Shown here in pieces: positions 44,260 to 53,500 of a stretch of DNA of 64,000 bases. Position 1 is the stretch's first letter; each line of letters opens with the position of its first letter. The DNA comes from Marinilabiliales bacterium (GTDB lineage Bacteria > Bacteroidota > Bacteroidia > Bacteroidales > SZUA-534): positions 186,001 through 250,000 of the forward strand of contig DOTG01000038.1 of the NCBI GenBank assembly GCA_003512955.1. The letters run 5' to 3'. The notes under the pieces were generated by a model that was not told the DNA's origin, made no database searches, and saw only the letters and a program-made list of their open reading frames with translations. A program made the position numbers and the translations under genes.

Positions 44260-47200
44260 ATGAAAAGGTTTTTATTGCTACTACTGCTTTTAGCATCTGC
44301 CGAATTATATAGCCAGACCATAACAGCCGATAATGCCACTTCAATAGGTACAACTTCAGCCACATTAAATGGAACTTACGATCCCACTGGATATGATTTA
44401 GTGACAAGTTTTCAAGTAATAGTTGATGATAATTCCGATTTTGGAAGCCCCGTAATTAACTGGACAGCGGCAAATAATTCAGAACCAAACATTACATATA
44501 GTGCAACCGGGCTCAGGTTTGGAACCACCTATTATTTTAAGTTTAAGGCCACTTTTTATATATTCAGTCCTTTTTCGCAGACTACAGTTGAGTCAGCATC
44601 AGCTTCATTTTCAACAAATAACATTACCCAAACTTCTGATATTGTTTTTTCAGGCATTCAGTCCAATTCAATTACTGCATCTTATACCGCAGGGACCGGT
44701 GGCAACAGGATTGTCCTGGTAAAAGAGGGCAGCGCGGTTGACAGCGATCCGGTGGATGGTACGCAATATACATCCAATACTATATTTGGTTCGGGTGACC
44801 AAATTGGTACCGGAAATTACGTGGTTGCCAAAGGAGATAATGATAATGTTATAGTTACAGGCCTCCAGGAGGGATTGACCTATCATTTTAAAGTTTATGA
44901 ATATTTAATAGATGGCACTTATCGTGATTATCGGACTGATGGATTCCCAGCAGGAAATAACCCGAACTCACAGGCTACTTTAAAACCGGAGCCCACCACG
45001 CAGGCATCCAACATTAATTTTACCAGTGTAGGTTCTTCATCAGTTGGAGCATCATGGACAGCAGGAAATGGTGACGGAAGGATGGTTGTAGTCCGTGCTG
45101 ATGGCACTTCAGAGGTCAATCCTTCAGATAATACCGATTATACCGCAAATACTGACATTGGAAGTTCAGGTACAACAGGAGTTGGCAACTATGTGGTTTA
45201 TAAAGGAACCGGTACATCGGTTTCGGTAACTGGACTGTCAGCCGAAACCAGATATCACTTTAAGGTTTATGAATACAACAATAGTGGCGCTTTAACAAAC
45301 TATAAGATTGATGGTTACCCTGCCGGGACTAATCCCGATGATACAATAACCTTAAAAGGTCAACCTACACAAGCTTCCAATCTTGTTTTTAGCAACATTG
45401 CAAATACAACCCTTACGGTTGATTGGACTACAGGCGATGGTGAGGGAGCGGTTTTAATTGCCCGTGAAGGTAGCAGCATTTCTGACTTTCCAATTGATGG
45501 TTCTACTTATACCGCAAATCTGGCGTTTGGCTCAGGAAGTAATTTGGGAAACAATACTTATGTACTTTATTCCGGTTCAGGTACCAGTGCCAATATAACA
45601 GGATTGACTATAGGAACTACTTACTACTTTATGGTGTGCGAATCAAACAACTCAGGTGCTAACACCGATTACAATACCAATCCCGCGGCAAACAATCCGT
45701 TGAGCCAGTCAACGCTTAAAGCGGCACCTGCCACTCAAGCCTCAAATATTACGTTTTCAAGCATCCAGGCCAACCAAATGACCATAAACTGGACAAGTGG
45801 CTCAGGAGACAACAGAATAGTTCTGGTTAAACAAAGTTCGGTTGTCAATGGAGTGCCTTCAGATGGAACTACCTACACGGCAAACACTGTATTTGGAAGC
45901 GGTGACCAAATTGGTACCGGAAACTATGTGGTTTATAACGGAAGTTCAAATTCAGTAACTGTAACTAACTTACTAGCCAATACTGCTTATTATGTTAAAA
46001 TATTCGAATACAATAATACGGGTGCAAACATCTTATTCAAAACAGATGGCTTTGGAACCGGAAACCCGGCGGATACAATTACTCCAAAAGGTGCGCCCAC
46101 AATTCAATCCACTCAATTGGTATTTAGCAATATCCTTACCGATGGAATGACTCTAGATTGGACCCGTGGGAATGGGGATAGTGTTTTAATTGTGGCTAAG
46201 GTAGGAACTACGTTACCAGAAACGCCAACAGACGGATCGGCATATACCGACAACACGGTGTTTGGAAGTGGAGAGACCATTGCAACAGGGGTTTATGCCG
46301 TTTACACTGGAACTGGAACTACCGTAACTGTTTCAGGATTAAGCTCAAACACCGAATATGTATTTAAGGCCTTTGAATTCAATAATGGGGAACCCTATAC
46401 AGGTTATCTTACAAGCGATGATACCAACAATCCTTTAACCCAATCTACAACGGGAACAGAACCCACGGTCCAGGCCAGCAACATTTTATTTACAAACACG
46501 GGCTCCACTCAGACTGATGTTTCATGGACAGCTGGTACCGGCGGTACCGGACGAATTGTCCTTTGTAAATCGGGAACTGCTGTAGATTCAAATCCTGTGG
46601 ATGGCATCACCTATACTGCAGATACAGCTTTTGGCTCGGGTTCACAATTAGGTTCTGGAAACTATGTGGTTGCTGTTGGTGATGTTGCAGGCATAACCCT
46701 TACAAGTTTAACACCCGAAATTGAATACCATCTTAAAGTTTTTGAATATTCCGGATCAGGCGGAAGCATAAATTATCTATTGCCCGATGGAACCGATAAT
46801 CCCGATTCTGTCACTACTTTGATGGGAAAACCGGTAACACAGGCTTCGAATGTAACGTTTACGAATTTGTCCTCTACTGGATACCGGGTGGGCTGGACGC
46901 GTGGTTCAGGTCAAAATGTGCTGGTTGTTGGAGTTGCCGGTAGTTTTACCGCCGGCGAAAATCCTGTTGATGTTACTACATATACCGCTGATACTGTTTT
47001 TGGCAGTGGCACAGCCATTGGTTCAGGATATGTCGTTTATAATGGTAATACCCCCGATTACGTGGATGTTACCAACTTGACCCCAAACACCAATTATTCC
47101 TTTAAAGTATTTGAATACAATACTCCGGTTACCGATCCATACTATCAAACCAATGATGGTACAACCAATCCATCGTCGCGCTCTTCGCTGGCTACAGAAC

Positions 47201-50200
47201 CAACTTCTCAAACCAGTGCTATTTCTTTTTCAAGCGTGGGTTCTACGCAAGCAACTTTAAGTTGGACTTCAGGCGATGGCAGCAACCGCATTGTTATTGC
47301 CCATGAAGCTACGGATATTGTCACTGATCCAAGCGATGGAGCGGGTTATACCGATAATTCAGTTTTTGCCACAGGAGATGAAATTGGCACCGGACATTAT
47401 GTGGTTTACAACGGTGTTGGAACTGGTGTTACCGTTACTGGGTTAAACCCCAATACAACCTATTATTTCCGTGCCTATGAGTACAACGGAACAGCCACAT
47501 CGTGTAATTACCTGACATCCTCGGGAGCTTCATCCAACACAACCACGATAAAGACAGAACCTACCGTTCAGGCAAGTGCTATCACATTTTCAAGTCAGGC
47601 AAGCACTAACTATTCTGTGAGCTGGACAAGAGGGGATGCAGTCAACAATGATGGAGTAATTCTATTGGCGCACCAAGGAGCTCCAGTGGATCAATTTCCA
47701 TCGGATGGTTCTTATGGTCAAGTAGCAAATTCTATTTTTGGAGGTGGGACAGAAATTGGAACCGGAAACTTTGTGGTTTACAAAGGAACCGGGACATCTG
47801 TCATAGTTACTGGCCTAACCCAAAACAATGAGTATCATTTTAGGGCTTTTGAATATAACAATACAGGAAGCAACACAGATTACCTTACCACAACTGCAAC
47901 AGGAAACCCAAGCAGTTCCTTTACCTTAGATTCGGTTCCAACCATTCAGGCCTCTGGCTTTTCAGTAACCCTGGCTGGTTCAAGTAGCCTCACCCTAGGT
48001 TTTACAAGTGGTAGCGGAACCGGCCGTATTATTCTTGCCAAGCAGGGAAGTGCTGTAAATGGTGCTCCTGTAAATACAACCACTTATTCAGCTAACGCAG
48101 CCTTTGGTTCAGGGAGTGAAATCGGAACCGGTAATTTTGTAGTTTACGCGGGTACCGGAACAAGTGTGGAAGTGACCGGATTGCTGGCCTCTACGCAATA
48201 TTATTTCCAAATATTTGAATACAACAATACAGGGCTTATCAATTACCGGACTTCGGATGGCCCAGCTACCAATGGAACTACCGGAGAGAAACTTGAGCCT
48301 ACTGTTCCGGCTTCTGCTATCGGTTTTACTTCGGTAGGGACTACTTCATTTACCATCAACTGGACTATTGGTGATGGTGAAGGCCGAATAGTAGCCATGC
48401 GCGAAACTGACCAAGGTACAATTGAAAACCCGAAAGAAGACACCACATATAATGCCAGTACCGACTGGACTTCAAAAGGACGACAATTAGGAACATCGGG
48501 CTATTACACGGTTTACAACGGAACCGGGAATTCTGTTTCTGTTACAAATTTGGGCGCGAATAAAACTTATTGGGTTCAGGTATTTGAATACAACAACCCA
48601 AGTGGATTTGAGAAATACCTAACTACTACTGCAACAGGTAATCCATCAAGTCAATCCACCTTAAAGCTGGCGCCCACTATGCAAGCTGCAAACATTTCAA
48701 CAACAGCAACAACATCAAATTCAATATCATTGACCTGGGATGTGGGCAATGGCGACAACCGGATTTGCGCCATAAATACCACATCGAGTTTTTCAGGTTA
48801 TAATGGTACCGATCCTACAGCAAATACTGTTTATGGTTCCGGTGAGCAGGTTATTTATAATGGCAGCAGCAATTCTGTAACGGTAACAGGATTGATTGCG
48901 GGTACCACTTATTATTTCAAAGTCCTTGAATACAACAACACTGGGGCCAACACATTGTACCATTCATCAGACACTACCAATAATCCAAATAACTTCAACA
49001 CGTTAGGTACCGCCACTTGGGATGGCTCTTCCTCAAACGATTGGGGAACTGCCGACAACTGGACCCCTTCGGGTGTCCCAGGTTCTGGTCAATCGGTCAT
49101 TATTGCCACCGGCGCTGCAAACTATCCGGTTATCTCATCGGGTTACTCCGTTGATTACTTAACCATTGAACCTGCGGCAAACCTAACCATAAATGATGGC
49201 GGAAGCATGACTGTAACCAATAATCTTTTATTGCAAAGCCCATCAGGTTCTGGAGCCAATGGAGCGGTTGTCATTCCCGGAACAGGAAGCCTGAATGTAG
49301 GGGGGACTTCTACTTTAGAACGCTACATTTCTTCAGGAAACTGGCATTTGGTTTCGTATCCAATATCGGACCCAGCCATTTCTTTATTTACAGGATATTA
49401 TGCCAATGCTTATGATGAGGTAAATGCAGCTTGGGAACATTTAACCACTGCTTCTTCCGTGGGAGTTATGCAAGGAATTTCAGTATTGCAGGGAAGTGGA
49501 AGCAATATGATTAGCTTCGCGGGAAGCTTAAATAATGGCAATCAAAATATTAATGTAATTAATAGCTCACCCGGTGATGATAGTTTTGGTTGGAATTTGG
49601 TTGGTAATCCATACCCATGTACCATTGATTGGGATGCAGAATCGGGTTGGAGTTTAACGAATGTTGATCCAACTGCCTATTCTTATAATTCGGGTTCGGG
49701 GAGCTATTCAACCTGGTCGTCAGCAACCGGTACCGGAACAGGTAGCGGCAGTCCTTATATTACTTCGGCTCAAGGTTTTTTCGTGCATGCCTCCGGTAAT
49801 GGTTCATTGGCAATGACCAATGAAGTCAGGGTTCCGAACACCCAAAGCTTCCAAAAAACAGCTAATGCCGAAAAACAATTAATCCGGATTGAATCAACAA
49901 ATGATCAATTTTCAAACGATGCAGTTCTATTATTTTTTGCCGATGCCACCGATAACTATGATTCCAATTATGATGCATTAAAATTGCTGGCAACCAATGA
50001 AGATATGCCCGAAGTTTATTTTGTAAACAATGAAAGCTATCTGGCAATCGACACCTATCATGAAAACAAACTGTTGGAGTTAACAACAACCAATCAATTG
50101 ATTTTTTCAATGGGGGCTACTCCAGGAAGTACAGGTAATGTTATGTTCAAAATGTCGGAGGTTTCGGGTATTCCCAATGATGTGTATATTTATCTCTACG

Positions 50201-50559
50201 ATGCATTGAACCAAACCTATACAAATTTACGGACCAAAGAATACGAGTGCCACTTGTCCAATGATGTTGACGATCGTTTCCAGCTAGTGCTAACTAAAAA
50301 TGCGGTATCTGTTCCGGAGGAAAAGTTGGATTTGAATATATGGACATACACCAAAGAAAAAACCATATTCATAAAATCATCAAAAATATTCGTAAACCAG
50401 ACTTCGGTTTATTTGTATGATATAGCAGGTCGTTTGGTTGGTAACATTGAGATGATAAATACAGATAATCAGGATATTGAGGTACTAAGTTCAGGCACTT
50501 ATATTTTAAAATTTATCACTGGCAACCAAATTGCTACTCAAAAAGTAGTTGTTGAATAA
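44260..50559 (+). CDS. Giant FnIII-like tandem-repeat surface protein with T9SS sorting domain
   Basis: A 2099-residue exported protein. A signal peptide (to about 18, AELYSQ) and a diverged FnIII-like unit (about 20-120) precede 12 tandem ~115-125-residue units. Each opens with (T/V)QAS.I.F, has a WT.G.G.NRIV segment, then FGSG..IGTGNYVVY and a Y.F..YEYNN closing strand. The repeats span about 44.63-49.01 kb. A further domain (TWDGSSSNDWGTADNWTPSG) and a region with LVSYPISDP and GWNLVGNPYPCTIDWD follow. The last ~80 residues (LDLNIWTYTKEKTIFIKS to ATQKVVVE) are a T9SS type A domain. It is a probable adhesin or matrix protein exposed at the surface. Gene order with the exosortase-type pair downstream suggests a shared surface-assembly context. 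Confidence 0.88.
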   Translation: MKRFLLLLLLLASAELYSQTITADNATSIGTTSATLNGTYDPTGYDLVTSFQVIVDDNSDFGSPVINWTAANNSEPNITYSATGLRFGTTYYFKFKATFYIFSPFSQTTVESASASFSTNNITQTSDIVFSGIQSNSITASYTAGTGGNRIVLVKEGSAVDSDPVDGTQYTSNTIFGSGDQIGTGNYVVAKGDNDNVIVTGLQEGLTYHFKVYEYLIDGTYRDYRTDGFPAGNNPNSQATLKPEPTTQASNINFTSVGSSSVGASWTAGNGDGRMVVVRADGTSEVNPSDNTDYTANTDIGSSGTTGVGNYVVYKGTGTSVSVTGLSAETRYHFKVYEYNNSGALTNYKIDGYPAGTNPDDTITLKGQPTQASNLVFSNIANTTLTVDWTTGDGEGAVLIAREGSSISDFPIDGSTYTANLAFGSGSNLGNNTYVLYSGSGTSANITGLTIGTTYYFMVCESNNSGANTDYNTNPAANNPLSQSTLKAAPATQASNITFSSIQANQMTINWTSGSGDNRIVLVKQSSVVNGVPSDGTTYTANTVFGSGDQIGTGNYVVYNGSSNSVTVTNLLANTAYYVKIFEYNNTGANILFKTDGFGTGNPADTITPKGAPTIQSTQLVFSNILTDGMTLDWTRGNGDSVLIVAKVGTTLPETPTDGSAYTDNTVFGSGETIATGVYAVYTGTGTTVTVSGLSSNTEYVFKAFEFNNGEPYTGYLTSDDTNNPLTQSTTGTEPTVQASNILFTNTGSTQTDVSWTAGTGGTGRIVLCKSGTAVDSNPVDGITYTADTAFGSGSQLGSGNYVVAVGDVAGITLTSLTPEIEYHLKVFEYSGSGGSINYLLPDGTDNPDSVTTLMGKPVTQASNVTFTNLSSTGYRVGWTRGSGQNVLVVGVAGSFTAGENPVDVTTYTADTVFGSGTAIGSGYVVYNGNTPDYVDVTNLTPNTNYSFKVFEYNTPVTDPYYQTNDGTTNPSSRSSLATEPTSQTSAISFSSVGSTQATLSWTSGDGSNRIVIAHEATDIVTDPSDGAGYTDNSVFATGDEIGTGHYVVYNGVGTGVTVTGLNPNTTYYFRAYEYNGTATSCNYLTSSGASSNTTTIKTEPTVQASAITFSSQASTNYSVSWTRGDAVNNDGVILLAHQGAPVDQFPSDGSYGQVANSIFGGGTEIGTGNFVVYKGTGTSVIVTGLTQNNEYHFRAFEYNNTGSNTDYLTTTATGNPSSSFTLDSVPTIQASGFSVTLAGSSSLTLGFTSGSGTGRIILAKQGSAVNGAPVNTTTYSANAAFGSGSEIGTGNFVVYAGTGTSVEVTGLLASTQYYFQIFEYNNTGLINYRTSDGPATNGTTGEKLEPTVPASAIGFTSVGTTSFTINWTIGDGEGRIVAMRETDQGTIENPKEDTTYNASTDWTSKGRQLGTSGYYTVYNGTGNSVSVTNLGANKTYWVQVFEYNNPSGFEKYLTTTATGNPSSQSTLKLAPTMQAANISTTATTSNSISLTWDVGNGDNRICAINTTSSFSGYNGTDPTANTVYGSGEQVIYNGSSNSVTVTGLIAGTTYYFKVLEYNNTGANTLYHSSDTTNNPNNFNTLGTATWDGSSSNDWGTADNWTPSGVPGSGQSVIIATGAANYPVISSGYSVDYLTIEPAANLTINDGGSMTVTNNLLLQSPSGSGANGAVVIPGTGSLNVGGTSTLERYISSGNWHLVSYPISDPAISLFTGYYANAYDEVNAAWEHLTTASSVGVMQGISVLQGSGSNMISFAGSLNNGNQNINVINSSPGDDSFGWNLVGNPYPCTIDWDAESGWSLTNVDPTAYSYNSGSGSYSTWSSATGTGTGSGSPYITSAQGFFVHASGNGSLAMTNEVRVPNTQSFQKTANAEKQLIRIESTNDQFSNDAVLLFFADATDNYDSNYDALKLLATNEDMPEVYFVNNESYLAIDTYHENKLLELTTTNQLIFSMGATPGSTGNVMFKMSEVSGIPNDVYIYLYDALNQTYTNLRTKEYECHLSNDVDDRFQLVLTKNAVSVPEEKLDLNIWTYTKEKTIFIKSSKIFVNQTSVYLYDIAGRLVGNIEMINTDNQDIEVLSSGTYILKFITGNQIATQKVVVE

Positions 50560-50601
50560 CATTTTTTTTATCACTTTTGCGGATTAAGCGGGATTTAATT
50601 A

Positions 50602-50892
50602 ATGATCAGAAAGGTAACAAAATATATTGCTTCTGTATTGATTCTAATTGTCTTTCCATTTTACCTGTTTGCCGATGGCCAACCGCCACCCCCGAGCAAC
50701 AAGAATGGGAACTTTAGTAAAACAAAATTTTCTAAAGACAACAGTTGGAGCAAAAATGGAAAAGCCTTGACGCCTCCCAATCCAACAGCCGGATCGGGAG
50801 GAAACCCTATTCCTATTTCCGGGGGGCTGGCTTTTTTATTAATTGGTAGTTCTGCCTATTTGATTAAGCGCATCCGCGAAGAAAACAAATAG
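50602..50892 (+). CDS. Small exported protein with exosortase-type C-terminal sorting signal
   Basis: A 96-residue protein. An N-terminal signal sequence (about 1-25, YLFADG) is followed by a short Pro/Asn/Ser/Lys-rich mature part. The C-terminus has three sections in order: a PIPISGG motif (69-75), a hydrophobic helix (about 76-88, LAFLLIGSSAYLI), and a basic end (KRIREENK). This tripartite layout matches PEP-CTERM-like sorting signals, in which the motif is cut by an exosortase. The exosortase-like gene starts 8 bp downstream, so this is its likely substrate. The mature protein would be ~45 residues and unusually small; it may be a peptide anchored or released at the surface. The call rests on architecture and adjacency, not on a family match. 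Confidence 0.7.
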   Translation: MIRKVTKYIASVLILIVFPFYLFADGQPPPPSNKNGNFSKTKFSKDNSWSKNGKALTPPNPTAGSGGNPIPISGGLAFLLIGSSAYLIKRIREENK

Positions 50893-50900
50893 AACTGTTC

Positions 50901-51515
50901 ATGCAGATTAAACCCGTGAATAGACTCAAATTATCGGAATCGTTAATCCAAGAAATCCTTCAATATCTTTTTGCCTTTTTCTTTTCCTGGTTAATCTCAT
51001 CTTTACTGATGGACTTTCCATTCTTTTCCGATCCTATAAAAAATTCATGTATTACTGCTTATTACAGTCAAATTCTGGTCTGGCTTACCGATTTTCAACT
51101 ACATTTATTAGGTTTCGATACATTTGTATTTAGCAATCATCTTGGGATTGAAGGAACTCAAGGTGTTATTTTTGCTTTTGGGTGTCTCGGGTTCCGGTAC
51201 CTTTTGTTTTTTATGGTTTTCGTGCTGCTGCAATTTGGCCGGTATTATCATAAAATATGGTATCTGCCTGCAGGCATTCTGCTTATAACCTGGGCAAATT
51301 CTGTAAGGGCCATCATAATAGTTATCGGGCAGTACCATCAACCCACACAAACCACCCTGATTCACGACGTGGTAACCCCCGTGTTTATGTACCCAACTAT
51401 TTTGTTCTTATGGATTGTGTGGGTTTCAAGATTTGGAAATCCCACCACGAAAGATTCATCGCTTTACCTCGTGTTTAAAAAACTTTTTAAGACTTCTTCT
51501 TTTCCTGCAAAATAG
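50901..51515 (+). CDS. Exosortase/archaeosortase-family transpeptidase-like membrane protein
   Basis: A 204-residue integral membrane protein with about six hydrophobic segments. The three family-conserved residues are visible in order: Cys95 in FAFGCLGFRYLL, Arg136 in WANSVRAIIIVIG (with the usual preceding Asn133), and His155 in TLIHDVVTP. Exosortases (EpsH/Xrt family) and archaeosortases use this Cys/Arg/His set to cut C-terminal sorting signals and are often linked to EPS loci. Here the Wza/Wzc pair lies nearby, and the preceding gene (8 bp) has a matching C-terminal signal. It is shorter than many PEP-CTERM exosortases. Bacteroidetes have several exosortase types; I cannot name the subtype. 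Confidence 0.82.
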   Translation: MQIKPVNRLKLSESLIQEILQYLFAFFFSWLISSLLMDFPFFSDPIKNSCITAYYSQILVWLTDFQLHLLGFDTFVFSNHLGIEGTQGVIFAFGCLGFRYLLFFMVFVLLQFGRYYHKIWYLPAGILLITWANSVRAIIIVIGQYHQPTQTTLIHDVVTPVFMYPTILFLWIVWVSRFGNPTTKDSSLYLVFKKLFKTSSFPAK

Positions 51516-51555
51516 TTTTAAATTTACTATTGAAATTCAATAGATAGACGGATTT

Positions 51556-52146
51556 ATGGCACTCGAAATGAATTTATTCAACATTAATCATCACCTTTCG
51601 CAGGTAGGGAAAGGTAAATGCCTTATTTCCGAACCTTTTTCGCCCGATTCCTATTTTGGTCGCTCCTTGGTACTAATTACCGAGCATAACGAAAAAGACG
51701 GTACTCTTGGATATATTTTGAACAAACCCATCGACGTCCCTTTTAATGATCTGTTTCCTGACTTTCCAACTTTTTCAGCACCTTGCTTCATGGGCGGCCC
51801 CGTGAATCCCGAAACCATTCACTATTTACACACCCGAGCTGACCTGTTCCCCGATTGTACGTTAATTAAGAAGAACATTTTCTGGGGTGGCGATTTCGAA
51901 CTTTTAAAAAAACATATTGCCGATGGGTTGATAAAACCCAATGAAATCAGGTTTTTCTTAGGTTATAGCGGTTGGGCTCCCAATCAATTGCAACAGGAGA
52001 TTGATGATAAGTTTTGGATTGTTTCCGATATTAAAGCGAGCCAAATCATGAATGCACACCAAAACTCCTGGAAAGAATTGCTGCACGAGCTGGGCGACTC
52101 CTATGCTTTGTGGGCTAATTCCCCCATTAATCCCGGGATGAACTAA
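51556..52146 (+). CDS. YqgE/AlgH family protein
   Basis: A 196-residue cytoplasmic protein of the UPF0301/DUF179 family. Typical motifs are GKCLISEPFSPDSYFGRSLV, the start of TLGYILNKPIDV, and FMGGPVNPETIHYLH, followed by FFLGYSGWAPNQLQQEI. Its biochemical role is not established; AlgH affects alginate regulation in Pseudomonas. The gene is convergent with the aminotransferase and their 3' ends overlap by 20 bp. It begins 40 bp after the exosortase-like gene, so read-through from that locus is possible. Confidence 0.93.
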   Translation: MALEMNLFNINHHLSQVGKGKCLISEPFSPDSYFGRSLVLITEHNEKDGTLGYILNKPIDVPFNDLFPDFPTFSAPCFMGGPVNPETIHYLHTRADLFPDCTLIKKNIFWGGDFELLKKHIADGLIKPNEIRFFLGYSGWAPNQLQQEIDDKFWIVSDIKASQIMNAHQNSWKELLHELGDSYALWANSPINPGMN

Positions 52147-52996
52147 AAGCCATCCGGTTCAATTCTGCCAGCAATTTACTGGCATTTTTCTTAAAATACC
52201 TTCGCTTTTCAAAGGCCGTAACCGACCGAATTCCAATAACAGCATTGGTTAAAAAAACTTCATCGGCCTCAAGCAAATCCTCTTTCGTTAGCAAGGCATA
52301 GTCGTCAATGCGGTACCCAAGTGTTGATGCGGCTTTAATTACCTGTTTGCGCATGATCCCATTCACGCAACCTGTATCTAAAGCAGGGGTTATCATTTTC
52401 TTTTCCTTTACAAGAAATAGGTTCGACGAAGTAGCTTCAACCAAGAATCCTTTGTTATCAATCAACAGCGCATCACCCAATTGGTGGTCCCGGGCGTAAA
52501 TCCCCGCTAAAATATAGGGAAGGGCATTTAATGATTTTATGGTGAGGTATGGTATTTTAGGTTTCTGAAATTCATCAAAGATACCAATAATCAAGCTTTT
52601 ATCATTCAATTCATAGGGGCCTTTGCCTAAATAAGAAGCCTCGATAATAATCTGACAATTGCTGGATGCGGGAATAAACAAACCTTCAGAATCACGAATG
52701 ACCATCAGCTTAACCCTAGCTGCCTGAAATAACTTGAGGCGGGTTAACAATCCGGAAATCTGACGTTTTAAAAATTCAAGGTTAAGGTATTCCGGGAGAT
52801 GAATTTGCAAAATATTAGCAGCCTGCAACATCCGTTCCCAATGATCTTCAATAAACTGAACTTGACTTCCGTTGGCATGCATGGTTTCAAAAAAGCCATC
52901 TCCATACCTAAAAGCCCTATTGGTAATATCAAAGAAATATTCGCTGGCTAAAATATAGTTTTTGTCAACAGATAGGATGTTCGCGTCCTTATTCAT
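52127..52996 (-). CDS. Class IV (PLP) aminotransferase, 4-amino-4-deoxychorismate lyase-like
   Basis: A 289-residue cytoplasmic PLP enzyme of the BCAT/D-amino-acid transaminase/ADC-lyase fold. It has NRAFRYGDGFFETMHANG near the N-terminus, a likely Schiff-base Lys in LTIKSLNALPYI, and the ligand segments LVEATSSNLFLV and TPALDTGCVNGIMRKQVI. Length and the GDGFFET motif favour an ADC lyase (PabC), giving p-aminobenzoate for folate. D-Ala transaminase or BCAT cannot be excluded without a tree. It is the last gene of the pheT operon, overlapping the HAD gene by 4 bp (ATGA). Its 3' end overlaps yqgE. Confidence 0.85.
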   Translation of the reverse strand: MNKDANILSVDKNYILASEYFFDITNRAFRYGDGFFETMHANGSQVQFIEDHWERMLQAANILQIHLPEYLNLEFLKRQISGLLTRLKLFQAARVKLMVIRDSEGLFIPASSNCQIIIEASYLGKGPYELNDKSLIIGIFDEFQKPKIPYLTIKSLNALPYILAGIYARDHQLGDALLIDNKGFLVEATSSNLFLVKEKKMITPALDTGCVNGIMRKQVIKAASTLGYRIDDYALLTKEDLLEADEVFLTNAVIGIRSVTAFEKRRYFKKNASKLLAELNRMAFSSSRD

Positions 52997-53487
52997 TTTA
53001 TTATTTGATCTAAAACAGTCAGAATACTTTGGTTTGTATCAATTTTTATTCCCTTGATCCCTGCTTTGTGTGCTGCTTCCACATCTTTTGAGTTGTCTCC
53101 AATCAAATAAGAAAGTTTAGGGTCAATCTGGAACCGTGCCATGGCTTTTTCTATCATCAAGGAGTTTGGTTTCCGGCAAAGGCATTTCTCAATTTTGTCG
53201 TGATGGGGGCAGTAATAGACCGCAAGTAATTGAATGTTGTTCAATTTCAATTCCCTAATCATCTTAACATGAATCTTTTCAACATCATCTTTGGTGTAAG
53301 TTCCCCGTGAGATGCCTCCTTGGTTTGAAATAACCACAAACTCAAATCCGTGTAATTTTAGAGTTTGAAGAGATTCAATCAAACCTTTGTTGAATACAAA
53401 ATCATCGGGTTTATAAATGTAATAATGCCCGGTATCATCATTAATGACACCATCACGGTCCAAAAAAACCACTTTTCTCATAAACAT
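52993..53487 (-). CDS. HAD-superfamily phosphatase, GmhB-like (heptose bisphosphatase/histidinol-P type)
   Basis: A 164-residue HAD IIIA phosphatase. The DxD motif is Asp10/Asp12 in VVFLDRDGVIND; VVISNQGGISRGTY forms motif II; the zinc loop YYCPHHDKIEKCLCRKPN shows the Cys-His-Cys-Cys pattern of GmhB; and SYLIGDNSKDVEAAHKAG forms motifs III and IV. GmhB removes the C7 phosphate of D-glycero-D-manno-heptose 1,7-bisphosphate in LPS inner-core or surface-glycan heptose synthesis. The ATG at 53487 is used; an internal ATG two codons later is possible. It overlaps the aminotransferase by 4 bp. Confidence 0.88.
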   Translation of the reverse strand: MFMRKVVFLDRDGVINDDTGHYYIYKPDDFVFNKGLIESLQTLKLHGFEFVVISNQGGISRGTYTKDDVEKIHVKMIRELKLNNIQLLAVYYCPHHDKIEKCLCRKPNSLMIEKAMARFQIDPKLSYLIGDNSKDVEAAHKAGIKGIKIDTNQSILTVLDQIIK

Positions 53488-53500
53488 AAAAATACTGCGG

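Noticed and set aside
44629..49010. Periodic repeats considered as a CRISPR array
   Set aside because: The periodicity (~350 bp) is in frame, diverged and encodes FnIII-like units; there are no short identical repeats with unique spacers.
51556..52146. YqgE as part of the exosortase unit
   Set aside because: yqgE is a widespread conserved gene and its family has no known link to sorting; only proximity supports it.
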